Shown here: piece after piece, positions 28,007-37,304 of the stretch
Position numbering within the stretch: position 1 is the first letter of the stretch
Layout of the letters: every line of letters starts with the position of its first letter
Assembly (NCBI RefSeq): GCF_030845995.1
Contig: NZ_CP132719.1
Coordinates: 186,001 to 250,000, forward strand
DNA from: Geothrix sp. 21YS21S-4
GTDB taxonomy: Bacteria; Acidobacteriota; Holophagae; Holophagales; Holophagaceae
Length of the DNA stretch: 64,000 bases
Direction of reading: 5' to 3'
Notes under the pieces: model-generated
What the model was told of the DNA's origin: nothing
What the model saw: only the letters and a program-made list of their open reading frames with translations
The model's database searches: none
Translations under genes and position numbers: made by a program

Positions 28007-28639
28007 ATGGCACGTTACACAGACGCCGTTTGCCGCCTCTGCCGCCGCGAGGGCATGAAGCTCTACCTCAAGGGCGAGCGCTGCTACAAGGAAAAGTGCT
28101 CGTTCGAGACCCGCAAGGGCAAGATCCCCGGCCAGCACGGCGCCGGCAAGATCAAGAAGCCCACGGGCTACGCCCTCCAGCTCCGCGAGAAGCAGAAGGT
28201 CAAGCGCATCTACGGTGTGCTTGAGAAGCAGTTCCGCCACTACTTCGAGAAGGCCGACGCCAAGAAGGGCGTCACCGGCCACAACCTGCTCGGGTTCCTC
28301 GAGTGCCGCCTGGACAACGTGGTCTACCGCCTGGGCTTCGCGTCCAGCCGCGCCACGGCCCGCCAGATGGTCATGCACGGCCACGTGCAGATCAACGGCA
28401 AGCGAGTGGACATCCCCTCCTTCCAGGTCAAGCCTGGGCAGGCGGTGGAGCTGGGTCGGCGCGCCCGCGAGAACGACGGGGTCAAGTCCTCCGTCGAGAC
28501 CTCCGCCGGACGCGGCATTCCCAAGTGGCTTTCCCTGGACGCCGCCGCCTTCAAGGGTCAGGTGCTCGCCACCCCGACCCGCGAAGACATCACTCTGGAC
28601 ATCAACGAGCAGCTGATCGTTGAACTGTATTCCAAGTAA
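28007..28639 (+). CDS. rpsD: 30S ribosomal protein S4, zinc (C+) form
   Basis: This 210-residue primary 16S-binding protein starts 30S assembly. The N-terminal domain carries C9, C12, C26 and C31, the zinc-binding form known from Thermus. The S4 RNA-binding domain (LDNVVYRLGFASSRATARQ) follows. In E. coli S4 represses the alpha operon; no corresponding pseudoknot was identified. Confidence 0.98.
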   Translation: MARYTDAVCRLCRREGMKLYLKGERCYKEKCSFETRKGKIPGQHGAGKIKKPTGYALQLREKQKVKRIYGVLEKQFRHYFEKADAKKGVTGHNLLGFLECRLDNVVYRLGFASSRATARQMVMHGHVQINGKRVDIPSFQVKPGQAVELGRRARENDGVKSSVETSAGRGIPKWLSLDAAAFKGQVLATPTREDITLDINEQLIVELYSK

Positions 28640-28648
28640 GGGGGCAGG

Positions 28649-29620
28649 ATGCTGAACCTCAGCGATTTCCAGAGGCCGCGATTCGCGGAGGTGACCCCCG
28701 GGTCCCTCACGGACTCCTACGGAGAGTTCGTGGCCTACCCCTTCGAGCGTGGCTTCGCCACGACCGTCGGGCACAGCCTGCGCCGGGTGCTGCTCAGCAG
28801 CATCCAGGGCGCGGCTGTCACGAACGTCCGGATCAAGGGCGTCATGCACGAGTTCACGACCCTTCCCGGGGTCTGGGAGGACATCACCCACGTCCTCCTG
28901 AACCTCAAGGAAGTGCCCTTCAAGCTGCACAGCAGCGAGCCCCAGACGGTGACCATCTCCGCCAAGGGCGAGGGCGCGGTGACTTCCGCCGCCATCCGCT
29001 GCAACCAGAACGTGGAGGTCGTGGATCCCAACATCCACATCGCCACGCTCGGCGAAGAGGGCGAGCTGGAAGTCGAGATGGTGGTCCGCATGGGCCGCGG
29101 TTTCGTCACCGCGGACCGCAACCATGACGAGAGCCTGGGCATCGGCTTCATCCCCATGGACGCCAACCACAGCCCCATCGTCCGCGTGAACTACATCGTG
29201 GAGCCCGCCCGCGTGGGTCAGAGCACCGACTACGAGAAGCTCACGCTCCAGGTGTGGACCAACGGCGCCGTCAATCCCAAGGAAGCCGTCTCTGACGCGG
29301 CCCTCATCCTGCGCGACCACTTCCTCGTGTTCGCCCGCCAGGACGAGGACTTCACTGAGATGGAAATGGGCGGGGCGACCCTCGGCAGCGAGGCCGCCAA
29401 CACCTGGCTCGGCAAGTCCGTCGAGGAGCTTGAGCTCTCCGTGCGGGCGAACAACTGCCTCCGCAACGCGAACATCACCACCATCGGCGAGCTGGTCCAG
29501 CGGACCGAGGCCGAGTTGATGAAAACCAAGAACTTCGGCAAGAAGTCGCTCCAGGAGATCAAGGACGAGCTCGCTCGCATCGGTCTCTCCCTCGGAATGC
29601 GGCTCGAGCAGGAAGTGTAA
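28649..29620 (+). CDS. rpoA: RNA polymerase alpha subunit
   Basis: This 323-residue subunit has the assembly domain (about 1-230, with [17 protein letters not shown]-like start and the [11 protein letters not shown] segment) and the C-terminal domain (about 250-315, [15 protein letters not shown] and [12 protein letters not shown]) that contacts UP elements and activators. The linker is of normal length. Confidence 0.98.
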   Translation: MLNLSDFQRPRFAEVTPGSLTDSYGEFVAYPFERGFATTVGHSLRRVLLSSIQGAAVTNVRIKGVMHEFTTLPGVWEDITHVLLNLKEVPFKLHSSEPQTVTISAKGEGAVTSAAIRCNQNVEVVDPNIHIATLGEEGELEVEMVVRMGRGFVTADRNHDESLGIGFIPMDANHSPIVRVNYIVEPARVGQSTDYEKLTLQVWTNGAVNPKEAVSDAALILRDHFLVFARQDEDFTEMEMGGATLGSEAANTWLGKSVEELELSVRANNCLRNANITTIGELVQRTEAELMKTKNFGKKSLQEIKDELARIGLSLGMRLEQEV

Positions 29621-29629
29621 GGAGCCCCC

Positions 29630-30022
29630 ATGCGTCACAACGTTTCCGGCAAGCGCCTGGGCCGCACCACCAACCAGCGCAAGGCCCTCATGAAGAACCT
29701 GGCGACCGCCCTGATCCAGAGCGAGCGCATCGAGACCACCCTGGTGAAGGCCAAGGAGCTTCGCGGCTTCGTGGAACCCTTCATCACCCTCGCGAAGACC
29801 GACAGCGTGGCCAATCGCCGCCTGGCGATGGCCCGCCTGGGAAGCAAGGACGCCGTCCAGAAGCTCTTCGGCGCCGACTTCCGCAAGCGCTTCGAAAACC
29901 GCCCCGGCGGCTACACCCGCATCCTCAAGATGGGCCACCGCCTCGGCGACGCGGCCGACATGGCCCTCATCGAGTTCGTGGACTACACCCTCCCCGAGCC
30001 CAAGGCCGAGGACGCGGAGTAG
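29630..30022 (+). CDS. rplQ: 50S ribosomal protein L17
   Basis: This 130-residue protein at the tunnel exit ends the cluster. [20 protein letters not shown] is diagnostic. A strong terminator begins 18 bases after the stop, closing the run of ribosomal genes. Confidence 0.98.
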   Translation: MRHNVSGKRLGRTTNQRKALMKNLATALIQSERIETTLVKAKELRGFVEPFITLAKTDSVANRRLAMARLGSKDAVQKLFGADFRKRFENRPGGYTRILKMGHRLGDAADMALIEFVDYTLPEPKAEDAE

Positions 30023-30040
30023 CATTCCGCCGCATCAGGG

Positions 30041-30067
30041 AACCGCCCCGGCTTGCCGGGGCGGTTT
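30041..30067. terminator. Terminator after the ribosomal cluster, bidirectional
   Basis: AACCGCCCCGG and CCGGGGCGGTT form a perfect 11-pair stem with a four-base loop and TTT tail. It lies between rplQ and the convergent kinase-USP gene and can serve both. Confidence 0.88.
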
Positions 30068-30076
30068 CGCGTACGC

Positions 30077-31534
30077 TCAGCCCACGGTCCACGGCGCGTC
30101 CGATTCCTCCGCTTCCTTTTCCGGGAGTGGCGTCCGGCCCTGGGGACGGGAGCGCACCACCGTCACCGTGCAGCTCGCCTGGGCGGCCACCTGGCTGGAG
30201 ACGCTGCCCAGGAGCGTCCGGCGGAGGGAGCTGGCCCGGGCCCCGATCACGATGTGGTCCACGTGGTTGGCGCTGGCGTACTGCAAGATGGCGGCGGCGG
30301 GATCGGGGGATTCCAGGACATGGAAGCTGATGCGGCCCTCCTCCAGGCCCAGACCCACTCCCCAGGCCTTCAGCTCCAGCAGGCGCTGGAGGTGGATGTT
30401 CCGTCCCTGGGCGTCAAGGGTCGGGTCCAGGCTGATCCGCCCCTGCTTCAGGACGTTGAGGCAGGCCACCCGCGCGCCCGGAAGGGCCGGGAGCATGCGG
30501 GCGACCATGGCGCGGAGCTGCTCCGCGATGGGCGCTCCTTCCGCCGACAGGTCGACGGCCACCGCCAGGATCGGGGCGTCGCCATCGGAGCGGGCCGGCG
30601 CGCTCGCTGCGCTCACGAAGTGCTGCGGATCCGCGAACCGGCGGCGCAGGACCGCGGTGAAGGGATCCTGCCGGAGCTTCTCCGACCGGGCGGTGAGCGT
30701 CACCTGCCCGGGTTCCGCCAATGCCAGGGCGAGCTGGGCGGCGGTGGGATAGCGCCAGGCGGGATGGACTTCCAGGCAGCGGAGGATCGCCTCCTGCAGC
30801 CAGGGTGGGCAGTCCGGCCGGAGGCGGCGGGGCGGGACCGGATCCCGCCACAGGCGGCGCTTGAGCCCGCGGAGCCGCTGGGGATCGCCGAAGGGGCGCC
30901 GGCCCGTGAGGAAGAAATACATCAGGACGCCGGCGGCGAACTGGTCGCTGCGCGGATCCTTGCGGTGGCCGAGGATCTGCTCCGGCGCCATGTAGGGCGC
31001 GGTGCCGTAGGGCAGGCGGAACTCCTCGCCCATCAGGTCCGGGAGCTGGGCGTGGCGGGCTAGCCCGAAGTCCACCAGGACGATCTCCCCCGTGGGCCGC
31101 TGGAGAAGGTTGGAAGGCTTCACGTCGAAGTGGATGACGTGCTGGCGATGCAGCGCGTCCAGCGCGACGGCCAGGCGGGCCCCCAACGCGGCGACGTCGG
31201 CCGCGGGCCAGGGGAGGTTCCGCAGGGCGGGCAGGAGGGACGGACCGGGAATCCGCTCCATCACCAGGTGGGGGCGGTCTCCGGCTTCACCCTGGGCGAC
31301 GAAACGGGGGACGTGCGGGCCCTCCAGCCGCGGCAGGATCATCTGCTCCATCTCGAAGCCGACGATGGCCGCGGGATCCACGCCCTCGCACAGGACGGGC
31401 AGTTTCATCAGGAGGGGCAGGTCCAGGTCCGATCGCGACACGGCCCACAACTCCGCCATCCCCCCGCGGTGGATGCGTTCCTCCAGGAGGAACCCATCCA
31501 GGAGAAGGCCCGGTCGGAGCCGCTCGGGCACCAC
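30077..31534 (-). CDS. Ser/Thr protein kinase fused to a C-terminal universal stress protein domain
   Basis: This 485-residue protein starts at GTG (31534; the next GTG at 31531 is equally possible), right after the metallophosphoesterase stop. The kinase domain (about 14-275) has the Gly loop HRGGMAELW, Lys44, the HFD catalytic loop (Asp137, DVKPSN), DFG (155-157) and APE (183-185), so it should be active. HFD replaces the usual HRD. After a linker of about 45 residues comes a UspA-like domain (about 318-463) ending in GARASSLRRTLLGS, close to the ATP-binding G-2x-G-9x-G(S) motif but with Ala for the second Gly and one residue fewer. No membrane helix is seen, so it is cytoplasmic. Confidence 0.85.
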   Translation of the reverse strand: MVPERLRPGLLLDGFLLEERIHRGGMAELWAVSRSDLDLPLLMKLPVLCEGVDPAAIVGFEMEQMILPRLEGPHVPRFVAQGEAGDRPHLVMERIPGPSLLPALRNLPWPAADVAALGARLAVALDALHRQHVIHFDVKPSNLLQRPTGEIVLVDFGLARHAQLPDLMGEEFRLPYGTAPYMAPEQILGHRKDPRSDQFAAGVLMYFFLTGRRPFGDPQRLRGLKRRLWRDPVPPRRLRPDCPPWLQEAILRCLEVHPAWRYPTAAQLALALAEPGQVTLTARSEKLRQDPFTAVLRRRFADPQHFVSAASAPARSDGDAPILAVAVDLSAEGAPIAEQLRAMVARMLPALPGARVACLNVLKQGRISLDPTLDAQGRNIHLQRLLELKAWGVGLGLEEGRISFHVLESPDPAAAILQYASANHVDHIVIGARASSLRRTLLGSVSSQVAAQASCTVTVVRSRPQGRTPLPEKEAEESDAPWTVG

Positions 31535-31536
31535 CG

Positions 31537-32307
31537 TCAGCCCCCCTTCCGTAGCCGCTCCGCCAGGGCGGGGGGCAGACCGGCTTCCAGCACGGCGGCG
31601 GCGGCGGCTTCGACATCGTAGGGGACGCGCATGTGGGTGATCTCGGCGCGGGCCGTGTCCAGCAGCGCGTAGGCGGCGGCGGGATTGCCGTCCCGGGATT
31701 GGCCGACGGCGCCCACCACCGTCAGCCAGCGCCGATGGCGAGGGAGGGGGATGGGAACGCCGGGCACGGGATCGAAGGAGACCAGCTGCCCCGTGGCGGT
31801 GATCCCGTGGAGCGCGGGCACGTGAGTGTGGCCACAGTAGATGGTCTGGGCCCGGCTGGCCTCCAGCGCCCTCCGCGCATCCCGCCCCTCGCGGATGTAG
31901 ATCCAGGGAGGGTAGGTCTGGGGGCTGGCGTGGACGTACAGCCGATCGCCGTCCTCGAAGCGGAGGGGCAGGCTCTCCAGGAAATCCCGGGCGGCGGGCC
32001 CCAACTGGCCTCGCGTCCAGGCCATGGCGGTCTCCGCATCGGGGGTCATGACGTCGCGCAGGTCGGCCACGGCCCGATCGTGGTTTCCCGCGATGGCGAT
32101 GGCTCCCCGGGCGGACTCCTCCATCAGCCGGTCCACCACCGCCGCGGGTTCCGCCCCGTAGCCCACGTAGTCTCCGAGGAACACCAGCCGCTCCGCTCCG
32201 GCGTTCCGCGCGTGGGCCAGGCACGCCTCCAGCGCGCGCCGGTTGGCGTGGATGTCGGCCAGAAGGGCGAGGCGCATGGGCGTTCCGGGGAAGGGGACCT
32301 GGTCCAT
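31537..32307 (-). CDS. Calcineurin-like metallophosphoesterase
   Basis: This 256-residue cytoplasmic enzyme carries the dimetal motifs DIHAN (D-x-H), GDYVGYG (GD), GNHD, and later H residues (YVHASP, CGHTHVP), as in YfcE/ApaH-like phosphoesterases. Substrate is unknown. The ATG at 32307 has GGAGGA eight bases upstream and is preferred; an internal ATG at 32277 starts right at the conserved core. Two bases after its stop begins the kinase-USP gene, so phosphatase and kinase are probably made together. Confidence 0.85.
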   Translation of the reverse strand: MDQVPFPGTPMRLALLADIHANRRALEACLAHARNAGAERLVFLGDYVGYGAEPAAVVDRLMEESARGAIAIAGNHDRAVADLRDVMTPDAETAMAWTRGQLGPAARDFLESLPLRFEDGDRLYVHASPQTYPPWIYIREGRDARRALEASRAQTIYCGHTHVPALHGITATGQLVSFDPVPGVPIPLPRHRRWLTVVGAVGQSRDGNPAAAYALLDTARAEITHMRVPYDVEAAAAAVLEAGLPPALAERLRKGG

Positions 32308-32705
32308 GATAGGGATCCTCCGGCCGGACGGGCGCGGATAAAAGACGATCTGAAGGTCGACAGGATCCAGGTGGGATGCGGCTTTCCGCCTTCCCTAAAA
32401 GATAAAGAAACTTGCCGGAAGAGACTTGACCCGCTCCCCGCGAAGGCGTTAGCTAGGGGCAGTCCACCTTTCTCCAGCCTCCTGATCTTTCCGCGTGATG
32501 GCGGTTTCATCGCGAAATCCCGTGCCGTAACCCCGTTTCGTCCGGCCTGGCCTCTCCAGGCGCCCCATTCCATCGTTCCGGCCCCGCCGCCGGCCATCCG
32601 TAAAGGGGGATCCCCACATTCCGCACTCCCGGGTCGCGCGGCCCGACCCCGGCACCATTCCTTGAATTCCGGTCAACGAAAGGACTTTCGCGGAGGCAAC
32701 CCGAT
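32308..32705 (+). other. Intergenic region with promoter and long leader for the MHS transporter
   Basis: No gene is seen in these 398 bases. The region holds divergent start signals: the phosphoesterase ribosome site at its left end and the promoter described at 32426-32454. The predicted leader of about 245 bases contains small stems (GCCTGG/CCAGGC at about 32548-32564, GGGGATCCCC at about 32608) and no recognised riboswitch. Confidence 0.5.
32426..32454 (+). promoter_or_regulatory. Promoter for the MHS transporter - acs genes
   Basis: TTGACC (32426-32431) and TTAGCT (32449-32454) are 17 bases apart. The same TTGAC/TTAGC style occurs in front of rpsL in this window. Sequence just upstream is A-rich (AAAAGATAAAGAAA), like an UP element. 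Confidence 0.55.
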
Positions 32706-34367
32706 ATGGCAATCGCAACCGAACAAGTGGCAATCAAGGCCCCGATCAGCAAGGAAGAGCGGCTGGTGATCGTCGCGTCCTCCGTGGGGACGGTCTTCGA
32801 GTGGTACGACTTCTACCTCTACGCCACGCTGGCGCCGTTTTTCGCGGCCCTGTTCTTCCCCAAGGGCAACGAGACGGCGGCCCTGCTGTCGGCCTTCGCG
32901 GCCTATGCGGCAGGCTTCCTCGTCCGCCCCTTCGGCGCCCTCGTGTTCGGGCGCATCGGCGACCTGATCGGCCGCAAGTACACGTTCCTCGTCACCATCC
33001 TGGTCATGGGCCTGTCGACGTTCGGCGTGGGCCTTCTGCCGACCTTCGAGTCCATCGGCTGGGTGGCGCCCATCATCATGGTGACCCTGCGCCTCCTCCA
33101 GGGCCTGGCGCTGGGCGGCGAGTACGGCGGAGCGGCCACCTACGTGGCGGAGCACTCCGCCCACGACCGCCGCGGCTACAACACCAGTTGGATCCAGACC
33201 ACCGCCACGGTGGGCTTCTTCCTCGCCCTCGCCATCATCGGCGCCTGCCGGGTGGGCATGGACACCAAGGCCTTCAGCACCTGGGGCTGGCGCATCCCGT
33301 TCTGGGTCTCCATCGCGCTGCTCGGCGTGTCCATCTGGATCCGCCTGAAGCTGCACGAGTCGCCGGTCTTCCAGAAGATGAAGGCCGAAGGGAAGACCTC
33401 CAAGGCCCCTCTGTCGGACAGCTTCCTGAAGTACCCGAACAACAAGTACGCGCTGCTGGCCCTTCTGGGCGCCACCGCGGGGCAGGGCGTGGTGTGGTAC
33501 ACCGGCCAGTTCTACGCCCTCTTCTTCCTCCAGATCACGCTGAAGCTGGACTTCCTGACCACCTACATGCTGGTGGGATCGGCGCTCCTGCTGGGCACCC
33601 CTTTCTTCATCTTCTTCGGGTGGCTGTCCGACAAGATCGGCCGCCTGAAGATCATTCTGGCGGGCTGCCTGATCGCCGCGCTGACCTACTTCCCGCTGTT
33701 CAAGGCCCTCACCCACTACGTGAATCCCGCGCTGGAGACCTTCCAGAACAGCACCATCATCCAGGTGGCCGCGGATCCCAAGGAAGAGAATTTCGTCCTG
33801 TTCGTGATGCCCACCACCAAGTTCAGCCAGGTGGATCGGGTGAACGACTTCTTCGCGAAGCAGGGCCTCAACGTCCGGAAGATCGCGCCGGAGCCCGGAA
33901 AGCCGGTGGTGGCGACGCTCATCGGCCGCAACGCCGCCACGGGCGAGATGACCACGACCCGCGTCGAGGGTTGGAGTCCGGCTTCCGAAGCGGCCCTGAA
34001 GAAGGCCCTGACGGATCTGGGTTATCCCAAGGAGGCCGACAAGGCCCGCATCAACTACGGCATGACTCTCCTGATCCTGTTCGCGTTCCTCATCTACGTG
34101 ACGATGGTCTACGGGCCCATCGCGGCGTTCCTGGTGGAGCTGTTCCCCACGAACATCCGCTACACCTCCATGTCGCTGCCCTACCACATCGGCAACGGCT
34201 GGTTCGGCGGGATGCTGCCGCTCTTCGCCACGGCCATCGTGGCCCTGAAGGGGAACATCTACTACGGCCTCTGGTATCCCGTGATCGTGGCCCTCGTGAC
34301 GTTCGTGATCGGAGGCCTCTTCCTCAAGGAAACCAAGGACCGGGACATCTCCACCTACGAGCACTGA
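32706..34367 (+). CDS. MFS transporter, metabolite:H+ symporter (MHS) family, with a large periplasmic loop
   Basis: This 553-residue permease has 12 predicted helices. The MHS/MFS signatures are present: [10 protein letters not shown] in helix 1, [11 protein letters not shown] between helices 2 and 3, and [21 protein letters not shown] in helix 4. Between helices 9 and 10 it carries an extra soluble segment of about 115 residues (about 337-450), predicted periplasmic. acsA follows 85 bases downstream on the same strand, which suggests uptake of acetate, propionate or another carboxylate. Substrate is inferred from context only. Confidence 0.85.
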   Translation: MAIATEQVAIKAPISKEERLVIVASSVGTVFEWYDFYLYATLAPFFAALFFPKGNETAALLSAFAAYAAGFLVRPFGALVFGRIGDLIGRKYTFLVTILVMGLSTFGVGLLPTFESIGWVAPIIMVTLRLLQGLALGGEYGGAATYVAEHSAHDRRGYNTSWIQTTATVGFFLALAIIGACRVGMDTKAFSTWGWRIPFWVSIALLGVSIWIRLKLHESPVFQKMKAEGKTSKAPLSDSFLKYPNNKYALLALLGATAGQGVVWYTGQFYALFFLQITLKLDFLTTYMLVGSALLLGTPFFIFFGWLSDKIGRLKIILAGCLIAALTYFPLFKALTHYVNPALETFQNSTIIQVAADPKEENFVLFVMPTTKFSQVDRVNDFFAKQGLNVRKIAPEPGKPVVATLIGRNAATGEMTTTRVEGWSPASEAALKKALTDLGYPKEADKARINYGMTLLILFAFLIYVTMVYGPIAAFLVELFPTNIRYTSMSLPYHIGNGWFGGMLPLFATAIVALKGNIYYGLWYPVIVALVTFVIGGLFLKETKDRDISTYEH

Positions 34368-34452
34368 ACCGCTTCCGGAAGGCGCGCCGCGCGGGGCTTC
34401 TCCCGCTCGGCGCGCCGCCGTCCTTTCACGCCTTCCTGGCACGGAGCCGCGC

Positions 34453-36405
34453 ATGTCCGAAGACCTCTTTCCCGTGAAACCCGCCATCCGGGACCGGGCC
34501 CACATCAAGACCATGGAGGAGTACCAGCGGCTGTACCGCCTGTCCCTGGACAACCCCGAGTGGTTCTGGGGGGAGCAGGCCAAGACGCTCACCTGGTTCC
34601 ATCCCTGGCAATCGGTCTTCGACGCGGACTACAAGGAAGTGGACTTCTCCTGGTTTTCGGGCGGGCGCCTCAACGCCTCGTTCAACTGCGTGGACCGGCA
34701 CCTGCCGCACCTCGGGGACAAGACGGCCATCATCTGGGCCCAGGACGAGCCGGGCGTCTACACCCACATCACCTACCGCGAGCTCAAGCACAATGTCGCG
34801 CGGGTGGCCAACGTCCTGCTGCACAACGGCGTGAAGAAGGGCGATCGTGTCTGCCTCTACCTCACGATGATGCCGGAGCTGATCTACACCATGCTCGCCT
34901 GCGCCCGGATCGGGGCGGTGCATTCCGTGGTCTTCGGGGGCTTCTCCGCGGAGGCGCTCCGCGACCGCATCGTGGACGCCCGCTGCAAAGTGGTGGTCAC
35001 GGCCAACGAGGGCCTCCGCGGCGGAAAGAAGGTTCCTCTCAAGCGGACCGTGGACCGGGCCGTGGAGGGCATGTCGCTGGTGGAATGCGTCCTCGTGGCC
35101 CGGCGGACGGATGCGGAAGTCCCCATGCAGCCCGGCCGCGACCTGTGGCTGGACGAGGAGACCGCCCGCCAGCGCTCCACCTGCACCAACGAATGGATGG
35201 GCGCGGAGGATCCGCTGTTCATCCTCTACACCTCCGGCAGCACCGGCAAACCCAAGGGGCTCCTCCACACCACCGGCGGGTACCTCACCTACGCGGCGTT
35301 CACCCACGAGATGGTCTTCGACTACCACGCGGACGACATCTACTTCTGCGCCGCCGACATCGGCTGGGTGACGGGGCACAGCTACATCGTGTACGGCCCG
35401 CTGGCGAACGGCGCCACCACGGTGATCTTCGAATCCACCCCGCTCCATCCGGATCCGGGCCGCTACTGGCGGATCATCGACGATCTGGGCGTGACCATCT
35501 TCTACACCGCCCCCACGGCGCTCCGGGCCCTGGCCCAGGCCGGCGACGAGTGGATCAAGAAGTACAGCCGGAAGTCCCTGCGGATCCTCGGCACGGTGGG
35601 CGAGCCGATCAACCCGGAAGTCTGGCGCTGGTACCACGACGTGGTGGGCGAAGGCCGCTGCGCGGTGGTGGACACCTGGTGGCAGACGGAGACCGGCGGA
35701 ATCCTGATCACGCCCCTGCCGGGAGCCACGCCCACCAAGCCGGGTTCGGCGACCCTCCCATTCTTCGGGGTGAAGCCGGTGATCGTGGATCCCGCCACGG
35801 GCTCGGTCCTGGAAGGAAACGGCGTCTCGGGCGCCCTCTGCCTCGCCGCCCCCTGGCCCGGCCAAGCGCGGACGGTTCATGGGGACCACAAGCGCTTCCG
35901 CGAGACCTACTTCACCCAGTACCCCGGCTACTACTTCACCGGCGACGGGGCGCGGCGCGACGAGGACGGCTACTACTGGATCACCGGCCGCATCGACGAC
36001 GTCATCAACGTCTCCGGCCACCGGCTGGGCACGGCGGAGGTGGAGAGCGCCCTGGTGGCGCACGAGGCCGTGGCCGAGGCGGCGGTGGTGGGTTACCCCC
36101 ATCCCATCAAGGGCCAGGGGATCTACTGCTACGTGCTGCTCAACTCGGGCTACGCGGAGGGAAACCGCGACCAGCTCGTCGGGGCCCTCAAGGAGCAGGT
36201 GCGCCAGGCCATCGGCGCCTTCGCCGCGCCGGACGTCATCCACATCGCCCCGGGCCTGCCGAAGACCCGCAGCGGCAAGATCATGCGCCGCATCCTGCGG
36301 AAGATCGCCTCCGCCGAATACGACGGCATGGGAGACATCTCCACCCTCGCCGAGCCGGAAGTGGTCAACAAGCTCATCGAGGAACACCAGGCCGAGCACC
36401 GCTGA
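34453..36405 (+). CDS. acsA: Acetyl-CoA synthetase
   Basis: This 650-residue AMP-forming ligase converts acetate, CoA and ATP to acetyl-CoA. The ANL motifs are intact: [27 protein letters not shown], the hinge-region [20 protein letters not shown], and the C-terminal TRSGKIMRR whose Lys is the usual acetylation site. The ACAS N-terminal domain ([11 protein letters not shown]) starts it at about residue 20. It probably shares a transcript with the upstream transporter. A strong terminator follows. Confidence 0.96.
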   Translation: MSEDLFPVKPAIRDRAHIKTMEEYQRLYRLSLDNPEWFWGEQAKTLTWFHPWQSVFDADYKEVDFSWFSGGRLNASFNCVDRHLPHLGDKTAIIWAQDEPGVYTHITYRELKHNVARVANVLLHNGVKKGDRVCLYLTMMPELIYTMLACARIGAVHSVVFGGFSAEALRDRIVDARCKVVVTANEGLRGGKKVPLKRTVDRAVEGMSLVECVLVARRTDAEVPMQPGRDLWLDEETARQRSTCTNEWMGAEDPLFILYTSGSTGKPKGLLHTTGGYLTYAAFTHEMVFDYHADDIYFCAADIGWVTGHSYIVYGPLANGATTVIFESTPLHPDPGRYWRIIDDLGVTIFYTAPTALRALAQAGDEWIKKYSRKSLRILGTVGEPINPEVWRWYHDVVGEGRCAVVDTWWQTETGGILITPLPGATPTKPGSATLPFFGVKPVIVDPATGSVLEGNGVSGALCLAAPWPGQARTVHGDHKRFRETYFTQYPGYYFTGDGARRDEDGYYWITGRIDDVINVSGHRLGTAEVESALVAHEAVAEAAVVGYPHPIKGQGIYCYVLLNSGYAEGNRDQLVGALKEQVRQAIGAFAAPDVIHIAPGLPKTRSGKIMRRILRKIASAEYDGMGDISTLAEPEVVNKLIEEHQAEHR

Positions 36406-36421
36406 GGGAGCTCGGATCTGC

Positions 36422-36450
36422 AAAGAAGCCCGGCTTGGCCGGGCTTCTTT
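36422..36450. terminator. Bidirectional terminator between acsA and the nucleoside phosphorylase gene
   Basis: AAAGAAGCCCGGC pairs perfectly with GCCGGGCTTCTTT around a TTG loop, 16 bases after acsA and 24 bases after the convergent gene's stop. Confidence 0.88.
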
Positions 36451-36474
36451 GCGTGTGCCCTCATTCTGAGGGAG

Positions 36475-37290
36475 CTAGAGGGAGAGGTCGCGGACGAAGG
36501 TCCGGACGAGGGCCTCGAAGCGGCCCGCAGCGGCGGCGCCCGCTTCCAGGACTTCCTGGTGGGTGAGCGCCTGGGGCAGGATCCCCGCGGCCATGTTGCA
36601 CAGGCAGGAGATCCCCGCCACGCGCATCCCCTCGTGACGGGCCACGATGGCTTCGGGAACGGTGCTCATCCCCACCGCGTCGGCGCCCATGACGCGGAAG
36701 GCCCGGATTTCGGCGGGGGTCTCATAGCTGGGCCCCGTCAGGCCCAGGTAGACGCCCTGACGGAGGGGCTGTCCCAGGGCGCTCGCGCAGGTCGCCAGCC
36801 GCTCGCGGAAGGCCGGATCGTAGACCGCCGTCATGTCGGGAAAGCGGGGGCCCGGCTCGACGTTGGCGCCGATGAGCGGGTTGGTCCCGAAGAAGTTGAT
36901 GTGGTCCGTGAGGGCCATGAGGTCGCCCACGGCGAAAGCCGGGTTCAGAGCGCCGGCGGCGTTGGTGAGCAGGACGGCCTTCGTTCCCAGGCGGCCGTAG
37001 AGGCGCATGGGCGTGACCACGAGGGGCATGGGGTGTCCCTCGTAGAAGTGGAAGCGGCCCGCCTGAAGCGCCACCTTCCGGCCTTCGAACTCACAGAAGA
37101 CCAGCTTTCCGCCGTGTCCCGCCACGGTGGGCGCGGGAAATCCCGGAAGATCCGTGAAGGGGATGGTCACCCCGGCCCGGGCTTCGGGGCTGTCGGCCAG
37201 GGCTCCCAGGCCGGAGCCCAGGACGATCGCCAGGTCGGGAACGAAGGGCGCGCGGGCCCGGAGGGCCTCAAGGGCAGGGAACGCGGTCAT
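36475..37290 (-). CDS. Purine nucleoside phosphorylase
   Basis: This 271-residue enzyme of the trimeric PNP type cleaves (deoxy)inosine and guanosine with phosphate. VLGSGLGALAD (phosphate site), the GRFHFYEGHPM segment, TNAAGALNP, GLTGPSYETPAEIRAFR and GMSTVPEAIVARHEG are family motifs. The ATG at 37290 sets the normal length; a much longer open frame upstream is antisense-type noise over the neighbouring lipoprotein gene. It follows that gene after 14 bases and may be cotranscribed. Confidence 0.94.
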   Translation of the reverse strand: MTAFPALEALRARAPFVPDLAIVLGSGLGALADSPEARAGVTIPFTDLPGFPAPTVAGHGGKLVFCEFEGRKVALQAGRFHFYEGHPMPLVVTPMRLYGRLGTKAVLLTNAAGALNPAFAVGDLMALTDHINFFGTNPLIGANVEPGPRFPDMTAVYDPAFRERLATCASALGQPLRQGVYLGLTGPSYETPAEIRAFRVMGADAVGMSTVPEAIVARHEGMRVAGISCLCNMAAGILPQALTHQEVLEAGAAAAGRFEALVRTFVRDLSL

Positions 37291-37304
37291 GGCGGCTCCG
37301 AAGG

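Noticed and set aside
27215-30025. A 936-codon open frame antisense to the alpha operon
   Set aside because: It spans several sure ribosomal genes and rpoA; the length comes from high GC and few stop codons, not from coding.
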